Below are positions 18,677 through 26,724 of a DNA stretch of 64,000 nt, piece after piece. Numbering within the stretch: the first letter of the stretch is position 1; each line of letters opens with the position of its first letter. Under the pieces are notes generated by a model, which worked only from the letters and a program-made list of their open reading frames with translations, searched no databases and was not told the origin of the DNA. The translations under genes and the position numbers were made by a program. The stretch is from DATLGB01 sp038232275 (GTDB lineage Bacteria > Actinomycetota > Thermoleophilia > Solirubrobacterales > Solirubrobacteraceae), in contig JBBSIC010000004.1 of assembly GCA_038232275.1 (NCBI GenBank), positions 1 to 64,000 on the forward strand, written 5' to 3'.

Positions 18677-19228
18677 CTAGGGGTTCGAACCGGCGGCGGC
18701 GCGCAGATCCGCCTGGGTGAGCAGCGCGCGGACCGTGACCCCGATCGCGGCAAGCGCCGCGGGCCCGCCCTCCTGGCGATCCACGGTGACCAGCGCGGTG
18801 TCGACCTCGCGGCCTTCCTCGCGCAGGGCGCGGACCGTGTCTTGCAGCGTCGAGCCGGACGTGATCAGGTCCTCGACGAGCAGGCAGCGCGGGCCCTCGC
18901 CGAAGCTGCCCTCGAAGCGCCGGCCGCGCCCGTGGCCCTTGGCCTTGCCGCGGTCGATCACGAACGGGCGGTCGAGCTCGAGCCCCAGCGCCGTGACGAT
19001 CGGCACGCCGCCGAGCGCCGGACCGACGAGCGTGCCGTCGTCGTCGAGCAGGTCGTGCTCGGCGATCAGGCGCGCGTACCCGGCGGCGATCAGGCGCAGC
19101 GCGGGCGGGTAGGTCGCGATCAGGCGACCGTCGACGTAGAAGTCGCTCGTCCCGCCGCCGGTGAGCTCGAAGCGGCCCTCCAGAAACGCGCCTCGCTCGA
19201 TGTAGTACGCCGCGAGCCGATCCTTCAT
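18677..19228 (-). CDS. pyrE: Orotate phosphoribosyltransferase
   Basis: A 183-residue enzyme of pyrimidine synthesis that joins orotate with PRPP to give OMP. The PRPP-binding motif is CLLVEDLITSGSTL, preceded by the flexible-loop region DRGKAKGHGRG and by DFYVDGRLIATYP near the N terminus. Length fits single-domain PyrE. The ATG at 19228 starts MKDRLAAYY, matching the usual N-terminal helix better than an ATG three codons earlier. The stop TAG lies inside the palindrome CCCCTAGGGG, 50 bases before the exporter ATPase gene. Confidence 0.88.
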   Translation of the reverse strand: MKDRLAAYYIERGAFLEGRFELTGGGTSDFYVDGRLIATYPPALRLIAAGYARLIAEHDLLDDDGTLVGPALGGVPIVTALGLELDRPFVIDRGKAKGHGRGRRFEGSFGEGPRCLLVEDLITSGSTLQDTVRALREEGREVDTALVTVDRQEGGPAALAAIGVTVRALLTQADLRAAAGSNP

Positions 19229-19307
19229 GCCGGCCAACCTAGCGGCCGCCGGCCCCGGTGCCGAAGCGGGTGGCTGGGTAGCCTTTCCGGCAAGGGAAGG
19301 AGCAGCC

Positions 19308-20879
19308 GTGTCGATCGATTCCTCGACCTCCTACGAGCAGGCCGTCAACAACCACAGCTGGGACGTTCCGGAGCGCTTCAACATCGCGCAGGACGTGTGC
19401 GACAAGCACCCGCGCGAAAAGCTCGCGATGGTGCACGAGCGCCACGACGGAGAGCGGCGCGAGGTCAGCTGGGGCGAGCTGCAGGACCTCGCGGCGCAGG
19501 CCGCCCACGCGCTCGCCGACGCCGGCGTGCAGCGCGGCGACCGCGTCGCCGTCGTCCTGCCGCCGACGCCGGAGACGGCCGCGGTCTTCTTCGGCACCTG
19601 GAAGCTCGGCGCGCTGCTGCTGTCCATGTCCGTGCTCTACGGCGACGACGCCATCAAGCACCGTCTCGACGACTCCGGGGCCACGGTGCTCGTCACCGAT
19701 ACGGCCAACCGCGACCGCTTCGCGCATGGCAGCATCCTCGTGCTCGACGAGGGGTTGCTCGACGGCCGGCCGACGGAGTTCGAGTCAGTCGACACCGCCG
19801 CCGACGACCCCGCGCAGCTCTACTACACGTCCGGCACGACCGGCAGGGCCAAGGGCATCGTGCACGCGCATCGCTACGTGCTCGGGCACGAGGAGTTCGT
19901 CTACTGCCACGACGTGCGCGACGGCGAGCGCTTCCACGGCATGGGCGAGTGGGCGTGGGCGGCCGGCATCGCGCCGCTGCTCGGCCCGTGGCGCTACGGC
20001 GCGGTCCAGTGCGTCCTCCAGCGCCAGGGCGGCTTCGACGCCCGCCAGCAGCTCGACTTCCTCTCACGCAACGAGGTCACCAACGTCTTCACGACGCCGA
20101 CCGCGATGCGCTCGATGATGTCGATCCCAGACGCCGGCAAGGCCTACCCGTGCGACTTCCGCGTCGTCTGCTCGGCGGGCGAGCCGCTCAACCCCGAGGC
20201 GATCAGGTGGTTCCGCGAGCAGTACGGCGTCACCGTGCTCGACTACTACGGGCTCACCGAGTCCTATCCGCTCGTCGCGAACTTCCCCTTCATGGAGGTG
20301 CGCGAGGGCTCGATGGGCAAGCCGATGCCGGGCTGGGACGTCCAGATCCTCGACGAGGACGAGCACCCCGTCGGGCAGGGCGAGCGCGGCGAGATCTGCC
20401 TGCGTGCGCGGTCGAACCCGCACTATCCCCTCGGCTACTGGCGCAACGAGGAGGCGTCGCGGGAGACCTTCGGCGGCGAGTGGTTTCACACCAAGGATGC
20501 CGCATCGACCGACGCGGACGGCTACTACTGGTACGAGGGTCGCGCCGACGACGTGATCATCGCCGCCGGCTACCGCATCGGGCCGTTCGAGGTCGAGTCC
20601 GCCTGCCTCGAGCATCCCGCCGTCGCCGAGGCCGCCGCGGTCGCCTCGCCCGACGAGCGCCGCGGCAGCGTGGTCAAGGCCTTCATCGTGCTGGCCGACG
20701 GGTATTCCGGCTCCGCGGAGTGCGAGCAGTCGATCAAGGACCACGTCCGCGATCACCTCTCGGCCTACGCCTACCCGCGCAAGATCGAGTTCGTCGCGGA
20801 GCTGCCCAAGACGCTCACGGGCAAGATCCGGCGGATCGAGCTGCGCCAGGCCGAGCTCGAGCGGGCGAAGGAGGCCTGA
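19308..20879 (+). CDS. AMP-forming acyl-CoA synthetase
   Basis: A 523-residue enzyme of the acyl-adenylate family that makes an acyl-CoA from a carboxylic acid, ATP and CoA. The P-loop is YYTSGTTGRAKG, the core has YYGLTESYPLV, the hinge GRADDVIIAAGYRIGPFEVE and the catalytic Lys PKTLTGKIRRIELR. It resembles medium-chain or benzoate-type ligases rather than Acs (shorter, no long N-terminal extension). The GTG at 19308 has an aaggagcag ribosome site. A truncated paralogue lies at 2274-2600. The substrate is not indicated by neighbours. Confidence 0.9.
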   Translation: MSIDSSTSYEQAVNNHSWDVPERFNIAQDVCDKHPREKLAMVHERHDGERREVSWGELQDLAAQAAHALADAGVQRGDRVAVVLPPTPETAAVFFGTWKLGALLLSMSVLYGDDAIKHRLDDSGATVLVTDTANRDRFAHGSILVLDEGLLDGRPTEFESVDTAADDPAQLYYTSGTTGRAKGIVHAHRYVLGHEEFVYCHDVRDGERFHGMGEWAWAAGIAPLLGPWRYGAVQCVLQRQGGFDARQQLDFLSRNEVTNVFTTPTAMRSMMSIPDAGKAYPCDFRVVCSAGEPLNPEAIRWFREQYGVTVLDYYGLTESYPLVANFPFMEVREGSMGKPMPGWDVQILDEDEHPVGQGERGEICLRARSNPHYPLGYWRNEEASRETFGGEWFHTKDAASTDADGYYWYEGRADDVIIAAGYRIGPFEVESACLEHPAVAEAAAVASPDERRGSVVKAFIVLADGYSGSAECEQSIKDHVRDHLSAYAYPRKIEFVAELPKTLTGKIRRIELRQAELERAKEA

Positions 20880-20911
20880 GCCTCAGGCGTTCCGCGGTCT
20901 CGTGGTCGACC

Positions 20912-22498
20912 TCATATGGGCGCCTTGTGCCGGGCCTCGGTGCGCAGCTCGGAGAGGATGCGCTCCAGGCGCGGCTCGGCCGTCGTGTCGACGTGCGTCA
21001 TCGCCCGGCCGACGGCGGGGTGCACGGCGCAGATCTGCCGGTGCATCTCGTGCGCCACGGCGCGGTAGGTGGGATGGCCCTCGCGGCCCGAGCGCAGCTC
21101 GACCAGGTGCATCGCCTCGCGGGCGTTGAGGTCGAGCACGTAGCGGATGCGGTAGCCCAGGCACAGCGCGTACGGCGCGGCGTCGGTCAGGCCGGCGTCC
21201 GCCAGGCGGCAGTACTCGGCCCGCGAGCGGTCAAGGGCCTGTGTGTAGGCGTCGCCGACGCCCGCGGCGACGACCTCCTCCGGCACGCCGGCGCCGAGGT
21301 CGGGCGAGAGCGCCTGCCACTGGACGGTCAGCATGCGGTGGCGCTGCAGGTCGCGGAACGCGCCGTAGTCCGAGACGATCTCGAAGCGGTAGCGCAGCGC
21401 CTCGAAGCCGCGGCCTGGGCGGTGACGGCGGTTGGCGCGCTCCCCGACGAGCGCGGCGATCGCGGCCGCGCGGTCCGCCCCGCTCAGCTCGGCGACCGCG
21501 GCGCGGGCGGCGGCCTCGGAGGCCGTGGACTCCTCGAAGATCAGCGCGGCCAGCAGCTGCTCCTCGTCCCCGTCGACGTGCGTCAGGGTGACGGCGGGCC
21601 GGTCGTCGCCCTCCGGGCGGTCGAGGCCGAGACGGGCGGCCCAGTGCTCCCCGGCGGCGCGGCGGCGCTGGAGGTGGGAGACCCATTCGCCGCCGCGGTC
21701 GGGGCGCTGCACGCGCGCGACGAAGCTCGGCATGACGGCCTTGATGGCGTCGAGGATCAACTCGCCGTAGCGGCGCGCCTCGGGCAGCGGGTGGCCGATC
21801 AGGTGCAGGATCAGCTGCTCGTAAGCCTGGCCCGTCGCGTAGATGCCCATGTGCGAGAGCGAGGCGGCCGGCAGCAGGCCGCGCAGCAGGTCGTACGCCT
21901 TGGCGTTGACCGCCCGGCGCCGCGCGGCCTCGGACTCGCCGTCGGCGCGCGGGAAGGTCTCGTCGACCCAGGCGCGCACGCGCGGCAGCGCGGCCGAGTA
22001 GGTCTCAAACAGCGCGTCCATCGCGGCGGCGTAGGCGGGCCCGAGCTGGTCGTCGCGGTAGTACCGGTATCCGCCCCCGGGGATCTCGCGGTCGTAGGCC
22101 AGGTAGCGCGTGCTCTGCTCGAGGTAGGCGCCGAGGCGCGGGCGCTGGATCAGCTTGGTGAGGATGTTCGAGCACCACTCCGCCGCGACGTGGGCGCCGC
22201 CGAGCTGGGCGACCGAGTCGTCGCCGTAGCCGACGAAGATGCGCTCGTAGAGCTCGGCCGCGCGCTTCCCCTCGTCGCCGTCGTAGGCGGTCTGGCCGGT
22301 GGCCGGGAGGGAGTCCGCGAACTCGTCCAGGAACAGCCGGCGCAGCGTCCCCGGGTAGCGCGAGTAGCGCGCGAACAGCGCGCCCTTGACCGTCTCCGGC
22401 AGGTTGGCCAGCGCGAACACCGGCTGGTCGAGGTTGGTCACGTGCGGCGCGATGCGCGCGCGCTCTACGGGGGTGAGCTCGTCGACTGGATACCTCAC
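20912..22498 (-). CDS. Two-domain ThyX-like protein
   Basis: A 528-residue protein with two ThyX-like (flavin-dependent thymidylate synthase) halves. The first half keeps YLEQSTRYLAYD (residues 125-136), like the EQSxRY part of ThyX. The second half has LQRHRMLTVQWQALS at 384-398, like the FAD/dUMP-binding RHR motif. Neither half shows the complete RHRxxSxNExSxR signature, so activity is uncertain. This duplicated layout occurs as a separate long ThyX-related family in actinobacteria, to my knowledge without a defined role. The gene stands alone, convergent with the acyl-CoA synthetase. Confidence 0.75.
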   Translation of the reverse strand: MRYPVDELTPVERARIAPHVTNLDQPVFALANLPETVKGALFARYSRYPGTLRRLFLDEFADSLPATGQTAYDGDEGKRAAELYERIFVGYGDDSVAQLGGAHVAAEWCSNILTKLIQRPRLGAYLEQSTRYLAYDREIPGGGYRYYRDDQLGPAYAAAMDALFETYSAALPRVRAWVDETFPRADGESEAARRRAVNAKAYDLLRGLLPAASLSHMGIYATGQAYEQLILHLIGHPLPEARRYGELILDAIKAVMPSFVARVQRPDRGGEWVSHLQRRRAAGEHWAARLGLDRPEGDDRPAVTLTHVDGDEEQLLAALIFEESTASEAAARAAVAELSGADRAAAIAALVGERANRRHRPGRGFEALRYRFEIVSDYGAFRDLQRHRMLTVQWQALSPDLGAGVPEEVVAAGVGDAYTQALDRSRAEYCRLADAGLTDAAPYALCLGYRIRYVLDLNAREAMHLVELRSGREGHPTYRAVAHEMHRQICAVHPAVGRAMTHVDTTAEPRLERILSELRTEARHKAPI

Positions 22499-23042
22499 GG
22501 GCGGCTGAATCTAGCGCGGGGTCCGGAGGGCATCTTGGGGAGCTCGCAAAGTGCGACAGGGTCGGCATGGCTAGCGCTCGCCGGCCAAGCCAGCGCTTTG
22601 CGATGCGGCGGCCAGCAGCGATGCTGGCGTCTCGACCGGAGCAGCGTCCGCTTCGCTTCACGACCCGCTCAGCGTGCTACCGCCGAAGCCGATCGCTTCG
22701 GTGACGATAAAACCGAGCCAGAAGCTGCTTCCTGGTGCGGACGAGTTGAAGGGCCGCCTCGCTCGGGTGCGTTTAACGGGGTTTTCGCACCCGAAGAGCG
22801 TGGCCCGATTGCTCCCATCGACCACCTTGGTCACAACCTGGGCCCAACCGCTGAAGCCGGACACTGGCTCAGGGGGTGTGATCTTCAGCTCTCGGTAACC
22901 GCTTTCTGAGCTGGCCGCGTCGTAGGCGTCGCGCGTAGGAGTGAGATGAGCACCTCGTAGTCCATCGCGACCCCGTGGTGGCGCAGCCGGGGAAGATCGG
23001 GACCGTCTACACCGCGACGACCCCGACCGCCATCGGGCGTGT
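22499..23042. other. 544-base region without a confident gene; possible gene remnant
   Basis: GC content drops here. On the minus strand around 22661-22930 an open frame contains GYRELKITPPEPVSGFSGWA and VTKVVDGSNRATLFGC, which looks protein-like but has no credible start and no family I recognise. The opposite strand is equally open. A second minus-strand stretch near 22910-22970 (AMDYEVLISLLRATP) could be another scrap. No RNA gene, repeat or terminator was seen. It marks the left edge of the accessory segment. Confidence 0.35.
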
Positions 23043-23875
23043 TCAGCTGAGTCGGAGGCTGTAGCGGCCGTGGCCGCGGCGCGCGAGTCGGAAGACGACG
23101 CGGCGGATGCCGGCCTTGAGGTCGCGTCGCGCGATCGTGCGGCGCCCGCGGGGTGAGCCGGGCCGTGGTGGCTGGCTGGTGATGACCTTGCACGTGACCT
23201 TGACCTTCTTGGCCGACTTGGCCTTCTTGACCTTGCAGGTCACCTTGGAGGCCCGTCCGGCGGGACCGCGCGCGCCCGAGGCGCCCGGTAGGCCCTGCGG
23301 TCCGGCCGGCCCACCCGCCCCTGCGGCTCCCGTGCCGATCGGTCCAGCGGGCCCGGTCGGGCCGATGGACCCGGTGGCTCCATCGGCGCCGTTGGCTCCT
23401 GATGAGCCCGCCGGTCCGGCTGGCCCCACTGGTCCGGCGGGTCCGCCGACAGGCCGCGAGCGGCAGTGCTGGCGTTCAGCAGCACCGTCACGTTGCCCGA
23501 GCCGCTGTTGGCGGTGCCGCTGTTGGCGGTCGCGAGGTCGGGCTTTCCGTCGCCGTTGAGGTCCGCGATCGCCACCGAGAACGGGCCGCTGCCCGCGGCG
23601 AACGGCGACCCGGGCGCGGGCGTGAAACCGCCGCTGCCGTTGCCCAGCAGCACCGTGACGCTGCCCGAGCTGGAGTTGGCGGTCGCGAGGTCGGGCCTTG
23701 CGTCGCCGTTTAGGTCGGCGATCGCCACCGAGGTCGCGCTGGTGCCGGCGGCGAACGGGGAGCCCGTCGCGGGCGTGAAGCCCACCGTCGCCTACGCAGC
23801 CGCCGCGACCCCGGCCATCATGCCGATGGTCATGACCGCCACCATCGTCATCCGCCGCCATCTCCTGCCGACCAT
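23043..23875 (-). pseudogene. FG-GAP/collagen-like surface protein, broken by a stop and a frameshift
   Basis: From ATG 23875 the frame gives a signal peptide (MVGRRWRRMTMVAVMTIGMM then AGVAAAA), a TAG at 23792-23794, and in the same frame two FG-GAP repeats (SVAIADLNGDARPDLATAN and SVAIADLNGDGKPDLATAN). A frameshift near 23455 then leads into collagen-like Gly-x-y repeats (GPAGPVGPAGPAGSSGANG), followed by a Lys-rich KVTCKVKKAKSAKKVKVTC segment and a C terminus. Repaired, it would be a roughly 275-residue secreted protein with a short beta-propeller portion and a collagen-like stalk. Two lesions argue for a pseudogene. Confidence 0.8.
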
Positions 23876-24453
23876 CACATCTCCCAGATCTGGGTCACTG
23901 CGAGCACACTCGCAGGCCGAAGCCAGCGAAGGATCGCACAGCCCGACGAGCGGCGCGCAGCCTGCTCCACCGCCCTGCCCGCAGTCACCTCTACAGGCGC
24001 GTACGGCGGAACTGACGTCGCTTCCGGCCCACGACCATGCGGGGAAACGACGGAAGCTGCGTGACGTCGCGTCCCAATAGGTGACCTGAGCGTCTGCCGC
24101 TGCCCCCGGCTGCAGTCTCCATCACTTCGAAGTCCCACTGTGTCCAACCCTCCTGGAGCCCCTTCTAAGCTGCGGGTCGCTCCGATGGCTCCAGCCGGCG
24201 GCGAACTTGAGCGACGGGCAGCCGGCGGTCGCCGTGGCGGCGACCGTGTAGGTAGAGCCCGCAGACCTCGTTCGCGCGCTCCTCGAAGTACCGCGCTGAA
24301 TCAGCTCATCGGGTACTTCTTCGGTCTGGCCATGGTTCGGGAGCTTCCTCTCCACGAGGAATCCTGGCTTCAAAGTCTCTGTGAAACCCGGGACGGCCTC
24401 GCTGAGCTTCCGTACGAACCGAGGTGTCCTAGTCAAGCCCGGCTAAGCGGAGG
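23876..24453. other. 578-base region without a confident gene
   Basis: Nothing here is clearly coding. A minus-strand frame from a TTG at 24436 to 24122 reads FVRKLSEAVPGFTETLKPGF and later STYTVAATATAGCPS, but it has no family match, no ribosome site and mixed codon use. GC content is lower than in the flanking core genes. No tRNA, hairpin or direct repeat was seen. The region separates the decayed surface protein from the peptide cassette. Confidence 0.35.
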
Positions 24454-24492
24454 TTGACTCGGAATCCGGGAGCGTAGAGGATGACCTCATCC
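24454..24492 (+). promoter_or_regulatory. Candidate promoter and operator for the Thr-rich peptide cassette
   Basis: TTGACT at 24454-24459 is followed 17 bases later by GAGGAT (24477-24482), a plausible -35/-10 pair in a high-GC actinobacterium. Overlapping the -10 and the expected start site is the palindrome GGATGAccTCATCC (24479-24492) with 6-base arms, a fitting operator. The peptide gene starts 25 bases later. This is sequence inspection only. Confidence 0.4.
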
Positions 24493-24516
24493 GGGTGTTC
24501 GAACAGGAGGTGCGCC

Positions 24517-24861
24517 GTGAAGATTCAGGCGGTTATCGATCGAGCGATCGGGGATCCGATCTTTGCTGCTGAACTTGCCGAGAAGGCCGGTAAGGCCTCC
24601 CGGCAGGCAAATGAGCAAGCGATCGACAGTGCCGGGGCCACCGGTTTCAGCGGCGAGGCCTGGGAGGCATTGCTCGGCGAGTTCGCAGACAGCCCCGCTG
24701 AGCTGTCGCAACTGGTCAGCGTGGATGACAACGAATTCGGGGGCGCCACCACGGGCATGACCACGACGACCATCACGACGACGACCTCGCTGCCCTGCGG
24801 AATCACGACGACGACGACGACCACCACGACGACCACGACGATCTTCGTCAAGTCTGAATAG
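24517..24861 (+). CDS. Candidate RiPP precursor with a threonine-tract core
   Basis: A 114-residue peptide starting at GTG 24517 behind a perfect AGGAGG site (24505-24510). Residues 1-76 form an acidic helical leader, with AIGDPIFAAELAEKAGKAS resembling NHLP/Nif11-type leaders, ending at DNEFGG, a double-Gly cleavage-like site. The last about 38 residues are a core of low complexity: blocks of 2, 4, 4 and 12 Thr separated by GM, I and SLPCGI, with a single Cys and the tail IFVKSE. Thr is encoded by a mix of acg and acc, so the tract is not just a triplet expansion. The next gene encodes a LanKC-like enzyme, so the Thr residues are probable targets for phosphorylation and dehydration. Substrate status is inferred. 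Confidence 0.7.
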   Translation: MKIQAVIDRAIGDPIFAAELAEKAGKASRQANEQAIDSAGATGFSGEAWEALLGEFADSPAELSQLVSVDDNEFGGATTGMTTTTITTTTSLPCGITTTTTTTTTTTTIFVKSE

Positions 24862-24903
24862 GCGCTAGAAGGCTGTGCGGTCCTCCGGTGGTCCGCGCTT
24901 GCT

Positions 24904-26292
24904 GTGAGGACCCGTGCCGTCTCCTTCGACGCGCTCGAGCGCGAATGGGCAGGTGCCGCAGATCGATGGCTTCCCGTCGTGCCGAGCGGGTCCGAGTGGC
25001 GGTCCAGCCCGAGTCCACGCGACGGTGTCCCCCCGCAGGGCTGGAAGCTCCACGTCTCCGCCAGCATCCTTTCGGCGACCGCTGTCCTGAACGCCGTCGC
25101 TCCCCTGCTTGAGGCGCGAGGGGTCCTGTTCAAGGCGCCAGCGTCGCTGCTGATGCTAAAGAAGCTGAACTGTGGCCTCTTCTACGGGTACGTGCAGGTG
25201 GGGAAGTTCCTGACCGCCTATCCGAGCAGTGACGACGAGGCCTGCGTGCTCGCGCACCAGCTCGACTTGGCCACCCGATCGTTCGCTGGCCCGGCGGTGC
25301 CGCTCGAGCAGCCGGTGGCGTCCGGCAGCTCGGTGTTCACACGCTACGGATCGTTCGGATCGGCGCAGGACGGCGACGACGGCTCGCGCGTGCGGGCGCC
25401 GGACGGCTCGCTCGTGGAGGATCAACGGACTCGGAATCCCGAATGGGCGCAGTGTCCACCAGGGCTGATCCTGCATGATGTGACCCCCGTCCCGCCCGGG
25501 AATCCGCTGGCGACCAAGTTCCGCGCCTACCAAGCGCTCGTACAACGGGGGAAGGGCGGGGTCTACCGGGCGCTCGACCTCACCACCCGCCCGGCGCGCC
25601 TGTGTCTGCTCAAAGAGGGCCGTTCCGGCGGCGAAGTCGAATGGGACGGCAGCGACGGCCGCGGCTGGGCCGAGCGAGAGCTCGAGGTGCTGCTTGAACT
25701 CAAACCGACTCCCGTGCCGACTCCCGACGTGTACCACCACTTCGAGCTGGAGGGGAATCTCTATCTGGTTCTGGAGTGGATCGAGGGCGACTCTCTGGCT
25801 GACATGCTGCAGCCGCAATCCGAGACCCTGACCATCGCGACCGCGCTCGACATTGGCGGGCAGTGCGCGGCCGTGCTCGCCCAGATCCACGAACGCCGCT
25901 GGGTCTGGCGTGATTTAAAGGCAGCCAACCTGATCGTGTCCGAGGGGAAGGTGCGCCCGCTCGACTTCGAGGGCGCCGCACGCGCCGGGACACCTGTCCT
26001 TACCCCCTGGGGAACCGCCGGATACGCGCCGCCCGAGTGGATGGACGTCAGAGAGGCGTCGTTCGCGCAGGACCGCTACGCCCTCGGCGTGCTGCTCCAT
26101 CAGCTATTCACCAATGTCGCCCCCACGGCTGAGGCCCTCGCTCCCGTACAGGCCATACGCCCCGAGGTGCCTTCAGCCGTGAGCCAACTCATCGAGGCGT
26201 TGACACACGAGAGTCCCGGCCGCCGGGGAACGGCCGCGAAAGCGTTCCGGGCGCTCCAATCCGCTCAGGGGCAGGCGAAGTCGGCAGCCTGA
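24904..26292 (+). CDS. LanKC/LanL-like lyase-kinase enzyme lacking the LanC cyclase domain
   Basis: A 462-residue protein. Residues about 40-155 match the N-terminal region of class III/IV lanthipeptide synthetases: PPQGWKLHVSAS (45-54), then GVLFKAPASLLMLKKLN and VGKFLTAYPSSDD, ending in FTRYGSFG. Residues about 205-450 are a protein-kinase domain: Lys237 (CLLKEGR), Glu259 (EREL), catalytic loop WRDLKAANLIV with Asp337, DFE metal site at Asp354 and PWGTAGYAPPEW. Class III/IV enzymes phosphorylate Ser/Thr of a precursor, then eliminate phosphate to form dehydroamino acids. The usual C-terminal LanC domain (about 400 residues) is absent and not encoded next door. The gene begins 42 bases after the Thr-rich peptide gene. 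Confidence 0.8.
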   Translation: MRTRAVSFDALEREWAGAADRWLPVVPSGSEWRSSPSPRDGVPPQGWKLHVSASILSATAVLNAVAPLLEARGVLFKAPASLLMLKKLNCGLFYGYVQVGKFLTAYPSSDDEACVLAHQLDLATRSFAGPAVPLEQPVASGSSVFTRYGSFGSAQDGDDGSRVRAPDGSLVEDQRTRNPEWAQCPPGLILHDVTPVPPGNPLATKFRAYQALVQRGKGGVYRALDLTTRPARLCLLKEGRSGGEVEWDGSDGRGWAERELEVLLELKPTPVPTPDVYHHFELEGNLYLVLEWIEGDSLADMLQPQSETLTIATALDIGGQCAAVLAQIHERRWVWRDLKAANLIVSEGKVRPLDFEGAARAGTPVLTPWGTAGYAPPEWMDVREASFAQDRYALGVLLHQLFTNVAPTAEALAPVQAIRPEVPSAVSQLIEALTHESPGRRGTAAKAFRALQSAQGQAKSAA

Positions 26293-26372
26293 GGATCCAC
26301 CGGCGACCCTGACCTTCGTCGGGCGGCCGATCTCGCCGGGCTCGAGCCGCGCTGCAGCGCGCTGGCCTCGCG

Positions 26373-26552
26373 ATGCACCCTGTCGACGGCGATCGGCGGC
26401 TGGTCGAGGCCGAGCCCGAGGTCATCGCCGACGCGGCGATTGCCGCCGGCGTTGTGGATGGCGCGCTGGCGCTGCATCGTGCGTCAGGGGCACGTGAGGA
26501 CGTCGACGAGTTCGACTTCCCACTGCTCGACACACACGCGCCCGCTCAGTGA
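26373..26552 (+). CDS. Possible small ORF (59 aa) in an otherwise empty 430-base gap
   Basis: Between the LanKC-like gene and the first toxin-antitoxin pair (26293-26724) the only candidate is a 59-residue frame starting MHPVDGDRRLVEAEPEVIA and ending FPLLDTHAPAQ. It has good codon structure and an acidic helical composition, but no ribosome site and no recognised family. The frame extends upstream without a stop, so it may be the tail of a decayed gene. The rest of the gap shows nothing identifiable. Confidence 0.3.
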   Translation: MHPVDGDRRLVEAEPEVIADAAIAAGVVDGALALHRASGAREDVDEFDFPLLDTHAPAQ

Positions 26553-26724
26553 GCGGCGCCGGGACACCCCGCGCGGCTGGCACCCATCGGACACCGCCCC
26601 AGCCTGCCGCGCGAGCAACCGATGCCGATCACGCGCCCGCCCAGTTGAGTATCCGCTTCTCGACACGATGGCCCGCCCGTCGGGAACCGACACTCGCATC
26701 GAGTGATGCACTAGCATCAGATGC

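Noticed and set aside
18670..18700. cccctaggggttcgaaccgg looked like the T-arm of a tRNA
   Set aside because: It is the end of pyrE on the minus strand (Ser-Asn-Pro-stop) inside the palindrome CCCCTAGGGG. No acceptor stem, D-arm or anticodon arm fits around it.
22658..22898. Two overlapping frames of about 70 codons on opposite strands
   Set aside because: Neither has a ribosome site or recognisable domain. The region is recorded as unassigned, with only a possible remnant on the minus strand.
24770..24850. The acg-rich tract might be a simple triplet repeat rather than coding
   Set aside because: It is in frame with a gene that has a perfect ribosome site, a leader-like N terminus and a proper stop. 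acg and acc are mixed and the tract is broken by non-Thr codons.
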